A DNA stretch of 14,406 nt, from contig DJWQ01000187.1 in assembly GCA_002441045.1 (NCBI GenBank), forward strand, positions 1 through 14,406, read 5' to 3'. The first letter of the stretch is position 1. Every line of letters starts with the position of its first letter. Below the pieces are notes generated by a model. That model searched no databases and was not told the origin of the DNA. It saw only the letters and a list, made by a program, of their open reading frames with translations. This DNA comes from Firmicutes bacterium UBA6226. GTDB lineage: Bacteria > Bacillota_A > Clostridia > Peptostreptococcales > Acidaminobacteraceae. The translations under genes and the position numbers were made by a program. Of this stretch, positions 6,023 through 13,575 are shown one piece after another.

Positions 6023-7483
6023 ATGCGTTTGTCAAAAGCACTTGAGCAAATTAGTAATGAGAAGCTTGTTTCCTTTCACATGCCAGGGCATAAGAACGGT
6101 CAAATTGACATATTCGGTTTGACTGAAGAGAAACTACTGTCTTATGATATAACCGAAATTCCTGGTGCAGATCATCTCCATGGCGCTGAAAGTTGTATAA
6201 AAGAGACTGAGTTAGCAATCGCTCGATTTTATAATGCTTTTAGTTCCAAGATGCTGATTAATGGTAGTACAGTGGGTCTTTTAAGTGCAATAATGGGTGT
6301 TACGATTCCAGGGGATCAAATCTTAGTAAATCGAAATGCCCATAAATCGATATACAATGCTATCGAAATGCACCGGCTAAATCCGGTTTATGTATATCCT
6401 TTGGTGGATAATAAGCTAGGCATTCCAACAGATTTGACTTTGGATACAATTAAAGATGCTTTAATGAATCAACCAGAGATTAAAGCCTGTGTCTTGACCT
6501 ATCCTACTTACGAAGGTTTATGTTATGATATTAAATCTATCATTGAACTATGTCATAGTAAGAACATAGTGGTTATCGTAGATGAAGCACATGGACCACA
6601 TTTCATTTTAAATAAAACTGGGCCAAAATCAGCTCTTGAATTAGGCGCAGATCTGGTAATTCAAAGCTTCCATAAAACGATGCCGTCTTTGACGCAAACT
6701 GCTGTATTACATGTCGGTAAAAACCATATATTGACTGATGCGCAAATAGAACGATTGAACTGGCATTTAGGCGCGCTTCAAAGTAGCAGTCCATCTTATT
6801 TACTGATGTATGCGATGGATCAAATGCTCATACAGGTTGAAAAAAACGGCACTCGTTTAATGCAAAAAACTTTAATATGGTTAGATGAATTTTATGATAA
6901 GTGTGAATCTTTCAGACATCTTAAAATTTTTACCTTCAAAAAAGGTGATCCAACAAAGTTTGCTATTACATTGAAAGCAGATAATATTACAAGAATTAAC
7001 CGGTCTATGTATGATCTATCTAATCTACTTAGAAATAAATATCAGATTCAATCTGAATATGTGTCAGAGCGATTGATACTTATGATGGCTAGTATTGCAA
7101 ATCTAGAATCTGATTATGATAGACTATTTGATGCTTTAGTTGAAATTGATTTGGAGATGGCTGTTTTTATGCCTGAAATAAATGAATCAGAATCAAGTGA
7201 AGTACCGATAGCAGATTTAAAAAATGATATCTGTCAGTATGACCTTATATATGAGGCTATAAAAAATGGACAAACCAAGGTGTATAATGCCAGTGATGTG
7301 ATATACTTAAGTTCGGAGAATGTCAATTTGGCCTCTAGTATCGGTAGAATCGCTAAAGAATATATCGTTCCATATCCACCAGGCATACCAATATTAGTTC
7401 CAGGTGAGAGAATTATTGAGGCGACGTTGGCACTATTTCCTAAAGAGGTAGAGCAAGTTAAATGTCTTATTGAAGTAAAGTGA
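6023..7483 (+). CDS. yaaO: Orn/Lys/Arg decarboxylase family protein, YaaO type
   Basis: This is a PLP enzyme of the fold-I Orn/Lys/Arg decarboxylase family, which makes polyamine precursors such as agmatine, cadaverine or putrescine. Signature blocks are FHMPGHKNG (18-26), EIPGADHLHG (45-54), NGSTVG (80-85), the PLP-contacting DEAHG (187-191) and the Schiff-base lysine K218 in QSFHKT. The C-terminal domain ends with the typical YPPGIPILVPGE. The length of 486 aa matches the short YaaO/SpeA type lacking the large N-terminal wing domain. I start at ATG 6023 with AGGG at 6014-6017; a TTG at 5975 in the same frame lacks a site and overlaps the 56-aa gene. Substrate choice (Arg, Lys or Orn) is not readable. 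It heads the yaaO-holB gene run. Confidence 0.9.
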   Translation: MRLSKALEQISNEKLVSFHMPGHKNGQIDIFGLTEEKLLSYDITEIPGADHLHGAESCIKETELAIARFYNAFSSKMLINGSTVGLLSAIMGVTIPGDQILVNRNAHKSIYNAIEMHRLNPVYVYPLVDNKLGIPTDLTLDTIKDALMNQPEIKACVLTYPTYEGLCYDIKSIIELCHSKNIVVIVDEAHGPHFILNKTGPKSALELGADLVIQSFHKTMPSLTQTAVLHVGKNHILTDAQIERLNWHLGALQSSSPSYLLMYAMDQMLIQVEKNGTRLMQKTLIWLDEFYDKCESFRHLKIFTFKKGDPTKFAITLKADNITRINRSMYDLSNLLRNKYQIQSEYVSERLILMMASIANLESDYDRLFDALVEIDLEMAVFMPEINESESSEVPIADLKNDICQYDLIYEAIKNGQTKVYNASDVIYLSSENVNLASSIGRIAKEYIVPYPPGIPILVPGERIIEATLALFPKEVEQVKCLIEVK

Positions 7484-7504
7484 TAATTATAATAGAGGTG
7501 AATG

Positions 7505-8065
7505 ATGAGTAGAGTTAAAAGAGAAGCACTTGAGTGGGTACAGGCAATATTAATTACACTTGTAATTTTTTTAGTTTATAATTTCTTTTTTGCGACGACG
7601 ACGGTTTATAATACTTCGATGTTTGATACACTCGTTGAAAAAGATATGCTATTTATGGTTAAACTAGGGAAAATACAGCAAGGAGATATTGTCTCTTTTA
7701 AATCGGAGTTGACCTTATCTAAGGCGGATTACGATAGTCTTAATATCATTCAAAAGCTGATGCACAAAGAAGGAGAACGTAAAAATTTAATCAAACGTGT
7801 TATAGCAGGCCCAAATGATACAATCGAAATAGTTAATGGTGTTGTAAAAGTAAACGGTGTTGTCTTGGATGAGCCGTACATTTATTCACCAACAAATAAA
7901 ACTGTGCCTCTTGAGACCGTTCCTGAGGGGAAATACTTTGTTATGGGTGACAATAGAAGCGTCAGCTATGATAGTAGAGACTTAGGCTTTGTTTCTGAAG
8001 AAGATATCATTGGAAAAGTGATTTTTAGATTTATGCCACTTAACAAAATTGGCACTGTGAATTAA
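7505..8065 (+). CDS. lepB: Type I signal peptidase
   Basis: This membrane-bound serine protease removes signal peptides from secreted proteins outside the cytoplasmic membrane. One N-terminal membrane helix spans about residues 12-30. The catalytic serine is S38 in YNTSMFDTL and the general-base lysine is K97 in LIKRVIAGPNDTIE. The closing GDNRSVSYDSR box lies near residues 147-157. The length of 186 aa is normal for a Gram-positive SipS-type enzyme. The usual GxSMxPT is changed here to NTSMFDT. ATG codons lie at 7502 and 7505; GAGG at 7495-7498 is better spaced for 7505. It follows yaaO by 21 nt and sits where tmk is found in B. subtilis. S. pneumoniae-type or SipS-type grouping is undecided. 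Confidence 0.92.
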   Translation: MSRVKREALEWVQAILITLVIFLVYNFFFATTTVYNTSMFDTLVEKDMLFMVKLGKIQQGDIVSFKSELTLSKADYDSLNIIQKLMHKEGERKNLIKRVIAGPNDTIEIVNGVVKVNGVVLDEPYIYSPTNKTVPLETVPEGKYFVMGDNRSVSYDSRDLGFVSEEDIIGKVIFRFMPLNKIGTVN

Positions 8066-8077
8066 ATTCTCAAAATG

Positions 8078-8086
8078 TGGTATAAT
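8078..8086 (+). promoter_or_regulatory. Internal extended -10 promoter ahead of yaaQ-holB-yaaT
   Basis: TGG-TATAAT at 8078-8086 is a perfect extended -10 motif. No -35 close to TTGACA is seen at 17-18 nt. It lies in the 55-nt gap between lepB and yaaQ and would let the yaaQ, holB and ricT genes be expressed apart from yaaO and lepB. Confidence 0.6.
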
Positions 8087-8120
8087 ATTTATATAGAGAT
8101 GTTTAGAATGGAGGGAGCTT

Positions 8121-8444
8121 ATGAAACTGATTATTGCAATTGTTCATGATGAAGATGCTCATGCATTAGTAAAGAAATTGACAGCTGAGGATTTTGGTGT
8201 AACAAAATTAGCATCTACAGGTGGCTTTTTGAAATCAGGTAACACAACTCTCATCATTGGTATTCCGAAAGAGCGTGTGGATCGTGCGCTTAAAATAATA
8301 GAAGAAACATGTAAAACACGCAAAGAAATTACGACGACCACTTCACTTATGGGTGATAACAGCGTAATGGGAATGCCACTTGAAATTTCAGTTGGAGGCG
8401 CAACGATTTTCGTCGTAGATGTCGAAAATTACTTGAAGTTGTAG
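8121..8444 (+). CDS. darA: PII-like cyclic-di-AMP receptor, YaaQ/DarA (PstA) family
   Basis: Family members are trimeric PII-like proteins that bind c-di-AMP; their output is unknown. The 107-aa length and the block TKLASTGGFLKSGNTTLIIG (28-47) are diagnostic, with T28, F36, L37, N41 and G47 in place, and VGGATIFVV occurs near the C terminus. Compared with S. aureus PstA and B. subtilis DarA, which I recall as NFR at 24-26, this protein has D24-F25-G26, so the Asn and Arg of the ligand loop are both replaced. The region after residue 70 is also shorter than in those proteins. GGAGGG precedes the ATG. The gene lies directly upstream of holB, as in B. subtilis (where yaaR intervenes). Confidence 0.88.
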   Translation: MKLIIAIVHDEDAHALVKKLTAEDFGVTKLASTGGFLKSGNTTLIIGIPKERVDRALKIIEETCKTRKEITTTTSLMGDNSVMGMPLEISVGGATIFVVDVENYLKL

Positions 8445-8453
8445 TTGAGGTCT

Positions 8454-9305
8454 ATGAGAGAGATAATCGATTTTTTTAAAGAGGCTATAGGGCGGAATCA
8501 TTTGTCCCACAGCTATTTAATCGCTGGGACAGAATCTTCTGATTTGGCCAAAGACATTGCTAAAATGGTACTTTGCAGACAGGAACACACAGGTTGTGGT
8601 TCCTGTTCGTCTTGTATAAAGATAATGAGTGACAATCATCCAGATTATATGTTGATAGAACCTGATGGTGCTTCAATTAAAAACGCACAAGTTGAAGACT
8701 TTCAGGATTTTATTTACATTAGACCTTTTGAAAGCGATCATAAAATAGTGGTTTTCAATCAAGCACATTTGATGACAGATCGTGCTCAAAATAGAATATT
8801 GAAAGTTTTAGAAGAACCACCAGAGTACGCTCTATTTCTATTTTTAACACATCAGCCTGAAGGCATGTTGGATACGGTATTATCTAGATGTCAGTTGATT
8901 AAAGCAAGGGAAGCTGAAAAAGCGATAGATGATGAGAAACGAGACCAATCGATTGCATTGCTGCACGCAATTATGAAGCAAGACGCTGGAACTGTTCTAT
9001 CTATGGGCAGTTATATGAAGCAAATTAAAGCGGATATCACCGATTTTCTATCGATTTTCTCATCTTTACTTAGAGATGTGATGATTTTTAGAGAAACTGG
9101 CAATTATCAATTGATTAGTGTCTCAAATTTAACTATACTGAATTATAAGGAGCTTTTGTTTAAAGCTAGCCAAAATATAAGTAGAAAACTAAATGTTGAA
9201 TTAATAGAACTTATTGAAGAAACAGATAATCGAATTAAGAGTAACATGAATTTTGATTTAACCGTTGATAAACTGTTGCTCAAATGCATTGAAAGGGAGG
9301 CGTAA
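8454..9305 (+). CDS. holB: DNA polymerase III subunit delta'
   Basis: HolB is part of the clamp loader that places the beta sliding clamp on DNA. The N-terminal AAA+ module has the four zinc cysteines C41, C48, C51 and C54 (CGSCSSC followed by NHPDY), LEEPP at 119-123 and the SRC motif at 144-146. The P-loop region (AGTESSDLAK) has no GKT/S lysine, so it should not hydrolyse ATP, as is usual for delta'. The length of 283 aa is somewhat short for the family. I place the start at ATG 8454 with GAGG at 8447-8450; a TTG at 8445, immediately after the yaaQ stop, is in frame but has no good site. It is tightly packed between yaaQ and ricT. Confidence 0.9.
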   Translation: MREIIDFFKEAIGRNHLSHSYLIAGTESSDLAKDIAKMVLCRQEHTGCGSCSSCIKIMSDNHPDYMLIEPDGASIKNAQVEDFQDFIYIRPFESDHKIVVFNQAHLMTDRAQNRILKVLEEPPEYALFLFLTHQPEGMLDTVLSRCQLIKAREAEKAIDDEKRDQSIALLHAIMKQDAGTVLSMGSYMKQIKADITDFLSIFSSLLRDVMIFRETGNYQLISVSNLTILNYKELLFKASQNISRKLNVELIELIEETDNRIKSNMNFDLTVDKLLLKCIEREA

Positions 9306-10214
9306 ATGATCACTGTAGTCGGTGTGAGATTTAAAAAAGCCGGTAAGATATATTATTTTGATCCATTAGAAGTACCTGTAAATCAAGGTGATCATGTCAT
9401 CGTTGAGACAGCAAGAGGTATCGAATATGGTGAGTGTGTCATCGGTAAAAGAGAGATTCCGGAGGAACAAATTGTGAGTCCTCTTAAACCCGTTTTAAGA
9501 GTTTCCACAACTGAAGATGATGAGAATCATCAAAATAATAAAACAAAAGCTCAAGAGGCAATGAAAGTATGCCTTGAAAAGATTAAAGCACATGAGCTAG
9601 ATATGAAGCTTATTGATGTAGAATATACTTTTGATAATAATAAAGTTATCTTTTATTTTACCGCTGATGGTAGAATTGACTTTAGAGAGCTTGTTAAAGA
9701 CTTAGCTGCTATTTTTAGAACGCGAATTGAGCTTCGTCAAATTGGTGTAAGAGATGAGTCTAAAATGGTAAAAGGTCTTGGTCCTTGTGGTCGAGAAATT
9801 TGCTGTGGCAGTTGGTTAGGCGATTTTGCTCCTGTTTCCATCAAGATGGCGAAGGATCAGAATTTATCTCTCAATCCAGTTAAGATATCTGGTCTTTGCG
9901 GTCGTTTGATGTGTTGCTTGAAATATGAGTATGATACGTATGTTCAAATTAGAGTTGGTATGCCCAATAGAGGTGATAAGGTTAAGACACCAGATGGGCT
10001 TGCTATCGTTGTTGATACAAATATCTTACTTGAGCAAGTTAAGGTACGTCACCAGCTAAAAGACAAACCGAATGAGTTAAGTGAAGACATTATTCCATAT
10101 CATAAAGAGCAAATCAAAGTGGTAGAGGTTAATAAGAACGCAGCACATTCAAATTCTTCAATGCCAGTTGATGGCCCTATCGATTATAGAGAACTCAAGA
10201 AACTTGAAGACTAA
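9306..10214 (+). CDS. ricT: RicT/YaaT, PSP1-domain protein
   Basis: RicT forms a complex with RicA (YmcA) and RicF (YlbF) that carries [4Fe-4S] clusters and, in B. subtilis, promotes RNase Y-dependent mRNA processing, sporulation and competence. The PSP1 domain covers about residues 60-215. Its clustered cysteines are C161, C166 and C167 in PCGREICCGS, and C198, C203 and C204 in LCGRLMCCLKYEY, all retained. The length of 302 aa is slightly longer than usual. GGGAGG at 9295-9300 overlaps the end of holB and the ATG begins directly after the holB stop. In B. subtilis it is also next to holB. RicA and RicF are not encoded in the window. Confidence 0.92.
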   Translation: MITVVGVRFKKAGKIYYFDPLEVPVNQGDHVIVETARGIEYGECVIGKREIPEEQIVSPLKPVLRVSTTEDDENHQNNKTKAQEAMKVCLEKIKAHELDMKLIDVEYTFDNNKVIFYFTADGRIDFRELVKDLAAIFRTRIELRQIGVRDESKMVKGLGPCGREICCGSWLGDFAPVSIKMAKDQNLSLNPVKISGLCGRLMCCLKYEYDTYVQIRVGMPNRGDKVKTPDGLAIVVDTNILLEQVKVRHQLKDKPNELSEDIIPYHKEQIKVVEVNKNAAHSNSSMPVDGPIDYRELKKLED

Positions 10215-10269
10215 ATAAACGTGAAGTCTAAATGATATTGAAGACGAATAAACAAGTACTTTAAAGCTT

Positions 10270-10297
10270 AACGTTTTGGGTTTCCCAAAACGTTTTG
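10270..10297 (+). terminator. Perfect hairpin between ricT and trmN6, probable leaky terminator
   Basis: AACGTTTTGGG at 10270-10280 pairs over 11 bp with CCCAAAACGTT at 10284-10294 around a TTT loop. The tail is only TTTTG followed by TTATATAT, so termination may be incomplete. It lies in the 108-nt gap after ricT and just before the ribosome binding site of trmN6. It may set a lower level for the two methyltransferase genes downstream. Confidence 0.65.
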
Positions 10298-10322
10298 TTA
10301 TATATATGAGTAGGAGATAAAA

Positions 10323-11111
10323 ATGTTAGATCGCGGAAGTGAAATGTATTTAAAACCGCATGAGAGAATAGATGATTTACAGCTTAAGGGACTTAAAATC
10401 ATACAAAATCCTGAGGGGTTTTGCTTTGGGATCGATGCTGTTCTTCTGAGTAACTTTATTAAAACTAAGAAAAATGATTTTGTAGTGGAGTTTGGAACAG
10501 GTACAGGGATCATTCCAATTTTATTAAGTGGTAAGGCCAATTTCAATCAACTGGTAGCCTTTGAGGTTCAAGAGTCTGTAGCAGAGATGGCAACTAGAAG
10601 CGTTAAAATGAATGGACTTGAAGACCGCTTAACCATTATCAATGACAATTTAATCAATGCAGGTCAGCATGTGGCAAATGGCTCAGTTAATGTTGTTTTT
10701 TCTAATCCACCGTATATGTCAGGTGATGGCGGTCTAAAAAACGAAGGCGAGCTTAAAACCATTTCACGTCACGAGATATATTGTACACTCGAGGACATAA
10801 TAAAAACAGCGTCTAAGCTTTTGCAATTTAGAGGGCGTTTTTATATGATTCATAGACCCAATCGAATGGTTGATATTTTAACGCTTTGTCGCACATACAA
10901 ACTAGAGCCAAAAGAAATTCGTATGATTCAACCTTATTTGGGAAAACGACCAAATTTGTTTTTAATCATGTGTTCAAAGGGTGGACAACCTGATCTTAAG
11001 TTTCTTGATCCTTTAGTGGTATATAATCAAGATGGATCATACACAGATGAAATTTATGAGATTTATCAATCTGAAAATATAGATGTATTCAAACGTGAGG
11101 AAGTATTATGA
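10323..11111 (+). CDS. trmN6: tRNA1(Val) adenine-37 N6-methyltransferase family protein (YabB)
   Basis: This is a class I SAM-dependent methyltransferase of the TrmN6/YabB family, which methylates the exocyclic N6 of adenine in RNA, typically A37 of tRNA-Val. Motif I is VVEFGTGTGIIPILL (54-68), and motif IV is NPPY (128-131), the signature of N6-adenine methylation. GFCFGIDAVLL near residues 32-42 is also typical of the family. The length of 262 aa is normal. AGGAG lies about 7 nt before the ATG. The stop overlaps the start of rsmI by 4 nt (ATGA), showing translational coupling. B. subtilis has yazA (GIY-YIG domain) between these two genes; here it is missing. The exact tRNA target is inferred. 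Confidence 0.85.
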   Translation: MLDRGSEMYLKPHERIDDLQLKGLKIIQNPEGFCFGIDAVLLSNFIKTKKNDFVVEFGTGTGIIPILLSGKANFNQLVAFEVQESVAEMATRSVKMNGLEDRLTIINDNLINAGQHVANGSVNVVFSNPPYMSGDGGLKNEGELKTISRHEIYCTLEDIIKTASKLLQFRGRFYMIHRPNRMVDILTLCRTYKLEPKEIRMIQPYLGKRPNLFLIMCSKGGQPDLKFLDPLVVYNQDGSYTDEIYEIYQSENIDVFKREEVL

Positions 11112-11938
11112 TGGGAAAACTGTATCTCTGCGGCACACCAATAGGAAATTTAGAAGATATTACATTTCGAGCGCTTAGAATACTAAAAGAAGTTGATGTG
11201 GTTTATGCAGAAGATACGCGACACTCTATTCGTTTGTTAAACCATTTTGAGATATCCAAACCACTGCATAGCTATCACGAGCATAATCAAGATAAAGCAG
11301 GTAGAGAAATCATCGAGAAAATTAAAAATGGGGATCAAGTTGCATTGATCACCGATGCAGGTATGCCAGGCATCTCAGATCCAGGTCATGATTTGGTTAA
11401 ACTTTGTATACTGGAAGGGATTCCTTTTGAAGTTGTGCCAGGTGTAACCGCATTTACCACAGCACTTGTCGGTTCTGGGCTTCCTACGGACCGTTTTGCC
11501 TTTGAAGGTTTTTTATCAAGAGACAAGAAACAAAAAAAACAAATTTTAGAACGAATTAAACGTGAAACCAGAACCCTTATTTTTTACGAATCACCACATC
11601 GCTTTAAGGACACACTCAAGCAAATGTTTGACATTTTAGGTGAACGCGAAGTGGTCGTCGCGAGAGAACTGACTAAAAAATACGAGGAGTATAAACATGG
11701 GTCCTTTGAGGATTTAATTGCGTATTATTCTGAGAACGATATTCGTGGAGAGATCGTCTTAATCGTTTCTGGAAGTGAAGAAGGTGAAGTTGTCGAAGCG
11801 AGTTTTGATCCAGAAATGTCTATCGAAGCACATGTTAATTCATTTGTGGAAGATGGCATGGATAAGAAAGAGGCGATGAAAAAAGTCGCGATTCTTAGAG
11901 GATTAAAAAAGTCAGATGTGTATAAAGCGCTGCTATAG
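11108..11938 (+). CDS. rsmI: 16S rRNA cytidine-1402 2'-O-methyltransferase
   Basis: RsmI adds a 2'-O-methyl group to C1402 in the decoding centre of 16S rRNA. It belongs to the tetrapyrrole-methylase (class III) fold. Recognisable blocks in order are LCGTPIGNLEDITFRAL (7-23), VYAEDTRHS (32-40), LITDAGMPGISDPG near residues 80-93, VVPGVTAF, GSGLPTDRFAFEGFL, FYESPHR and VARELTKKYEE. The length of 276 aa is normal and the C-terminal helical domain is intact. GTGAGG sits 7 nt before ATG 11108. It is the last + strand gene of the run and ends facing abrB, as in B. subtilis. Confidence 0.93.
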   Translation: MMGKLYLCGTPIGNLEDITFRALRILKEVDVVYAEDTRHSIRLLNHFEISKPLHSYHEHNQDKAGREIIEKIKNGDQVALITDAGMPGISDPGHDLVKLCILEGIPFEVVPGVTAFTTALVGSGLPTDRFAFEGFLSRDKKQKKQILERIKRETRTLIFYESPHRFKDTLKQMFDILGEREVVVARELTKKYEEYKHGSFEDLIAYYSENDIRGEIVLIVSGSEEGEVVEASFDPEMSIEAHVNSFVEDGMDKKEAMKKVAILRGLKKSDVYKALL

Positions 11939-12027
11939 TTTAAAAGTGTTGCATGTTTATAATTATTGCTTTGGTTATAAAACTTTTATTAAGTATGAAG
12001 GACGGAACTGAATCTATGCAATTAAAA

Positions 12028-12056
12028 AATCCCAGAGAAATCTGGGATTATTTTTT
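12028..12056. terminator. Bidirectional terminator between rsmI and abrB
   Basis: AATCCCAGA at 12028-12036 and TCTGGGATT at 12041-12049 form a 9-bp stem capped by a GAAA tetraloop. The + strand continues as ATTTTTT (12050-12056). On the - strand the stem continues into TTTTTT opposite 12024-12029. It therefore ends both the rsmI transcript and the convergent abrB transcript. The 89 nt between the rsmI stop and this stem hold no gene. Confidence 0.85.
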
Positions 12057-12084
12057 GGTGATTTTTCTTTTTTTGTGTAAAATT

Positions 12085-12327
12085 TTATAAGTCTTTAATC
12101 TCATCTACACAAGCTGGGCATATGTTTTTGCCTTTGACGTTTTTAACGCCTTTTGCTTGACCGCAGAAAATACAAGCTGGCTCGTATTTTTTGAGGATGA
12201 TCGTTTCACCTTCAGTGAAAATTTCAAGTGCATCCTTTTCACCGATAGTGAGTGTTCTTCTAAGCTCGATAGGAATAACTACTCTACCTAACTCATCGAC
12301 TTTTCTTACAATTCCTGTCGATTTCAT
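12085..12327 (-). CDS. abrB: AbrB-family transition-state regulator
   Basis: AbrB dimers bind DNA through a swapped-hairpin fold and, in relatives, repress post-exponential genes. Residues 5-48 are the SpoVT-AbrB domain (GIVRKVDELGRVVIPIELRRTL). Residues 50-75 hold two CxxC pairs, C52/C55 in CIFC and C70/C73 in CPAC, a putative zinc ribbon that is common in clostridial AbrB. B. subtilis AbrB is longer at this end and has only a single conserved cysteine, from memory. The length is 80 aa. AGGAGGT lies 8 nt before the ATG, on the - strand opposite 12336-12342. It is transcribed against rsmI and metG, the same arrangement as in B. subtilis. Confidence 0.9.
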   Translation of the reverse strand: MKSTGIVRKVDELGRVVIPIELRRTLTIGEKDALEIFTEGETIILKKYEPACIFCGQAKGVKNVKGKNICPACVDEIKDL

Positions 12328-12371
12328 AATAAGATACCTCCTAAGACATTTAATGACATTTCCATAGACTC

Positions 12372-12400
12372 ATCATAGACCAATCTTTTCCAAAAGTCAA
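12372..12400 (-). promoter_or_regulatory. Sigma-A-type promoter of abrB
   Basis: On the - strand, TTGACT lies opposite 12395-12400 and TATGAT opposite 12372-12377, with exactly 17 nt between. Transcription should start near 12365, giving a leader of about 38 nt. Any read-through from the membrane protein gene at 12447 would also pass through it, since that gene is followed only by a T tract opposite 12411-12418 with no strong stem. Confidence 0.75.
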
Positions 12401-12446
12401 CGGAAGTACCAAAAAAAAGAAATTCAGGAAATCCAAATGTTATGCC

Positions 12447-12929
12447 TTAAGAACTAACGCTATCTTCTGTATTTTCCTTGCTTCTAGCATTTTCTATTAC
12501 TTCACTTACTTCGTCCGCTGCCTCTTTAAGGTCATTCATTTTACCACTAAAATACTTATCATAAAGGACTTTACCGATAGAAAGTGTGTGTAAAAGTGAA
12601 GAGAGGCCACTAACAAAGCCTTTGTTTTCATTAATGGTGCCTGTAACAGACTCTGCAGTACTTGCGACATTGTCTACTGTTGTTCTAAATGCTTGAACAT
12701 CATGTGCAACTTCACCAGTGATCACTTCGATATGCTTTGATAAATCTGGTACAATTTCTAAAGTCGCATCGATTTTTGTTCTATTTTCATCGACGATCAG
12801 ATTGACACTTTTCATAATTTTAAGTGCACGTCTTACAACCAATATTAAATAAACGAACAAGGTTACAAGTGCGCCCCATAGTACAAACAATAAAAGATCC
12901 TTGACGGTAATGACCAATTCGCTATTCAT
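12447..12929 (-). CDS. DUF948-like single-pass membrane protein with coiled-coil tail
   Basis: The function is unknown. One membrane helix covers about residues 10-33 (DLLLFVLWGALVTLFVYLILV) after a short N terminus. A basic stretch (RRALKIMK) follows, so the C-terminal 120 residues should face the cytoplasm. That part is helical with heptad-like spacing of hydrophobics (VNLIVDENRTKIDATL, VAHDVQAFRTTVDNVA) and ends in an acidic tail. This layout matches DUF948 and YtxG-type general stress proteins, though I cannot prove it. The length is 160 aa. AGGAGG precedes the ATG. A likely promoter, TTTAGA-17-TATAAT on the - strand, lies opposite 12959-12987. It is inserted between abrB and metG relative to B. 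subtilis. Confidence 0.75.
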   Translation of the reverse strand: MNSELVITVKDLLLFVLWGALVTLFVYLILVVRRALKIMKSVNLIVDENRTKIDATLEIVPDLSKHIEVITGEVAHDVQAFRTTVDNVASTAESVTGTINENKGFVSGLSSLLHTLSIGKVLYDKYFSGKMNDLKEAADEVSEVIENARSKENTEDSVSS

Positions 12930-12958
12930 AGTTCCTCCTGTGTTGGTATGTTACGATT

Positions 12959-12987
12959 ATTATACATCAATTACAGGTATTTCTAAA
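12959..12987 (-). promoter_or_regulatory. Promoter of the DUF948-like gene
   Basis: On the - strand, TATAAT lies opposite 12959-12964 and TTTAGA (four of six matches to TTGACA) opposite 12982-12987, spacer 17 nt. The start would be near 12952, giving a leader of about 23 nt that contains AGGAGG. Confidence 0.6.
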
Positions 12988-13000
12988 CAGTGGAATCAAA

Positions 13001-13032
13001 AAAACAAAAGGACATACCCAGTGTTATGTCCT
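13001..13032 (-). terminator. Terminator of the unknown 130-aa protein gene
   Basis: Read on the - strand, AGGACATA pairs with TATGTCCT over 8 bp (positions 13025-13032 and 13009-13016) around an 8-nt loop. A T-rich run, TTTTGTTTTTTT, follows opposite 12998-13009. It starts 9 nt after the gene's stop codon. Confidence 0.8.
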
Positions 13033-13041
13033 AAGATTGTT

Positions 13042-13434
13042 TTATCTCACTTTAAATGCTTGATTGTTAATGACAATTTTATTGGCATCGATAAATAATG
13101 ACGAATCATTGATACTTACTGCAAAATTAGGAATAGAAACGAACGCTTCATCTTCTGATTTGGCATGTGCTGCAGAGAATTCTCCAAAGCCATAAAGGTC
13201 ATAAGAAATCGAATTTAGGTTCTCACCTTTAATCTGCATGTCCGATGGTAAATCGTGATCAATATAGTAGAAAGCCTTAACGTCCTCAAAAACAATTTCT
13301 GCTTGTTCTACATGATCATCTATTGATTTGTTGCTAATGGCAACAGATATTTTATCAAAATCCATATCAAAGTTAATAGCGTTTATGGTTCCTCTAGAGT
13401 AAGTGTCTAAAATAGGATGAAAACTATTTGACAT
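13042..13434 (-). CDS. Hypothetical protein, 130 aa, unrecognised
   Basis: I do not recognise this protein. It has no signal peptide, membrane segment or cysteine. It is acidic and predicted to be rich in beta strands, with alternating hydrophobic patterns in INAINFDMDFDKISVAIS and near the end (SSLFIDANKIVINNQAF). Aromatic stretches (VKAFYYIDHD, DLYGFGEF) break up the middle. I start at ATG 13434, which has AGAGGTG just upstream on the - strand. An in-frame ATG at 13512 would add 26 residues but lacks a ribosome binding site. It has its own terminator. Its 5' end faces away from the T-box leader of metG, so it shares an upstream region with it. Size and composition would suit a small immunity-type or binding protein, but there is no direct evidence. 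Confidence 0.65.
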   Translation of the reverse strand: MSNSFHPILDTYSRGTINAINFDMDFDKISVAISNKSIDDHVEQAEIVFEDVKAFYYIDHDLPSDMQIKGENLNSISYDLYGFGEFSAAHAKSEDEAFVSIPNFAVSINDSSLFIDANKIVINNQAFKVR

Positions 13435-13540
13435 GTGCACCTCTTTCTTCTTAAAATCAACATGCTTTAAAACTAGTATATTAATATCATATAATACGAA
13501 GGTAATCAACACCTTTTTAAAATGTTACAAATATTTTAGG

Positions 13541-13569
13541 TTGAACTTTCTTCTTAACTGTGTTAAAAT
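13541..13569 (+). promoter_or_regulatory. Promoter of the metG T-box transcript
   Basis: TTGAAC at 13541-13546 and TAAAAT at 13564-13569 have a 17-nt spacer. Transcription should begin near 13576, just ahead of the folded T-box leader, about 425 nt before the metG start codon. Confidence 0.65.
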
Positions 13570-13575
13570 CCCAAA

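Noticed and set aside
8445..8453. TTG 8445 as the start of holB
   Set aside because: No ribosome binding site lies upstream, and the GAGG at 8447-8450 serves ATG 8454, although its spacing is short.
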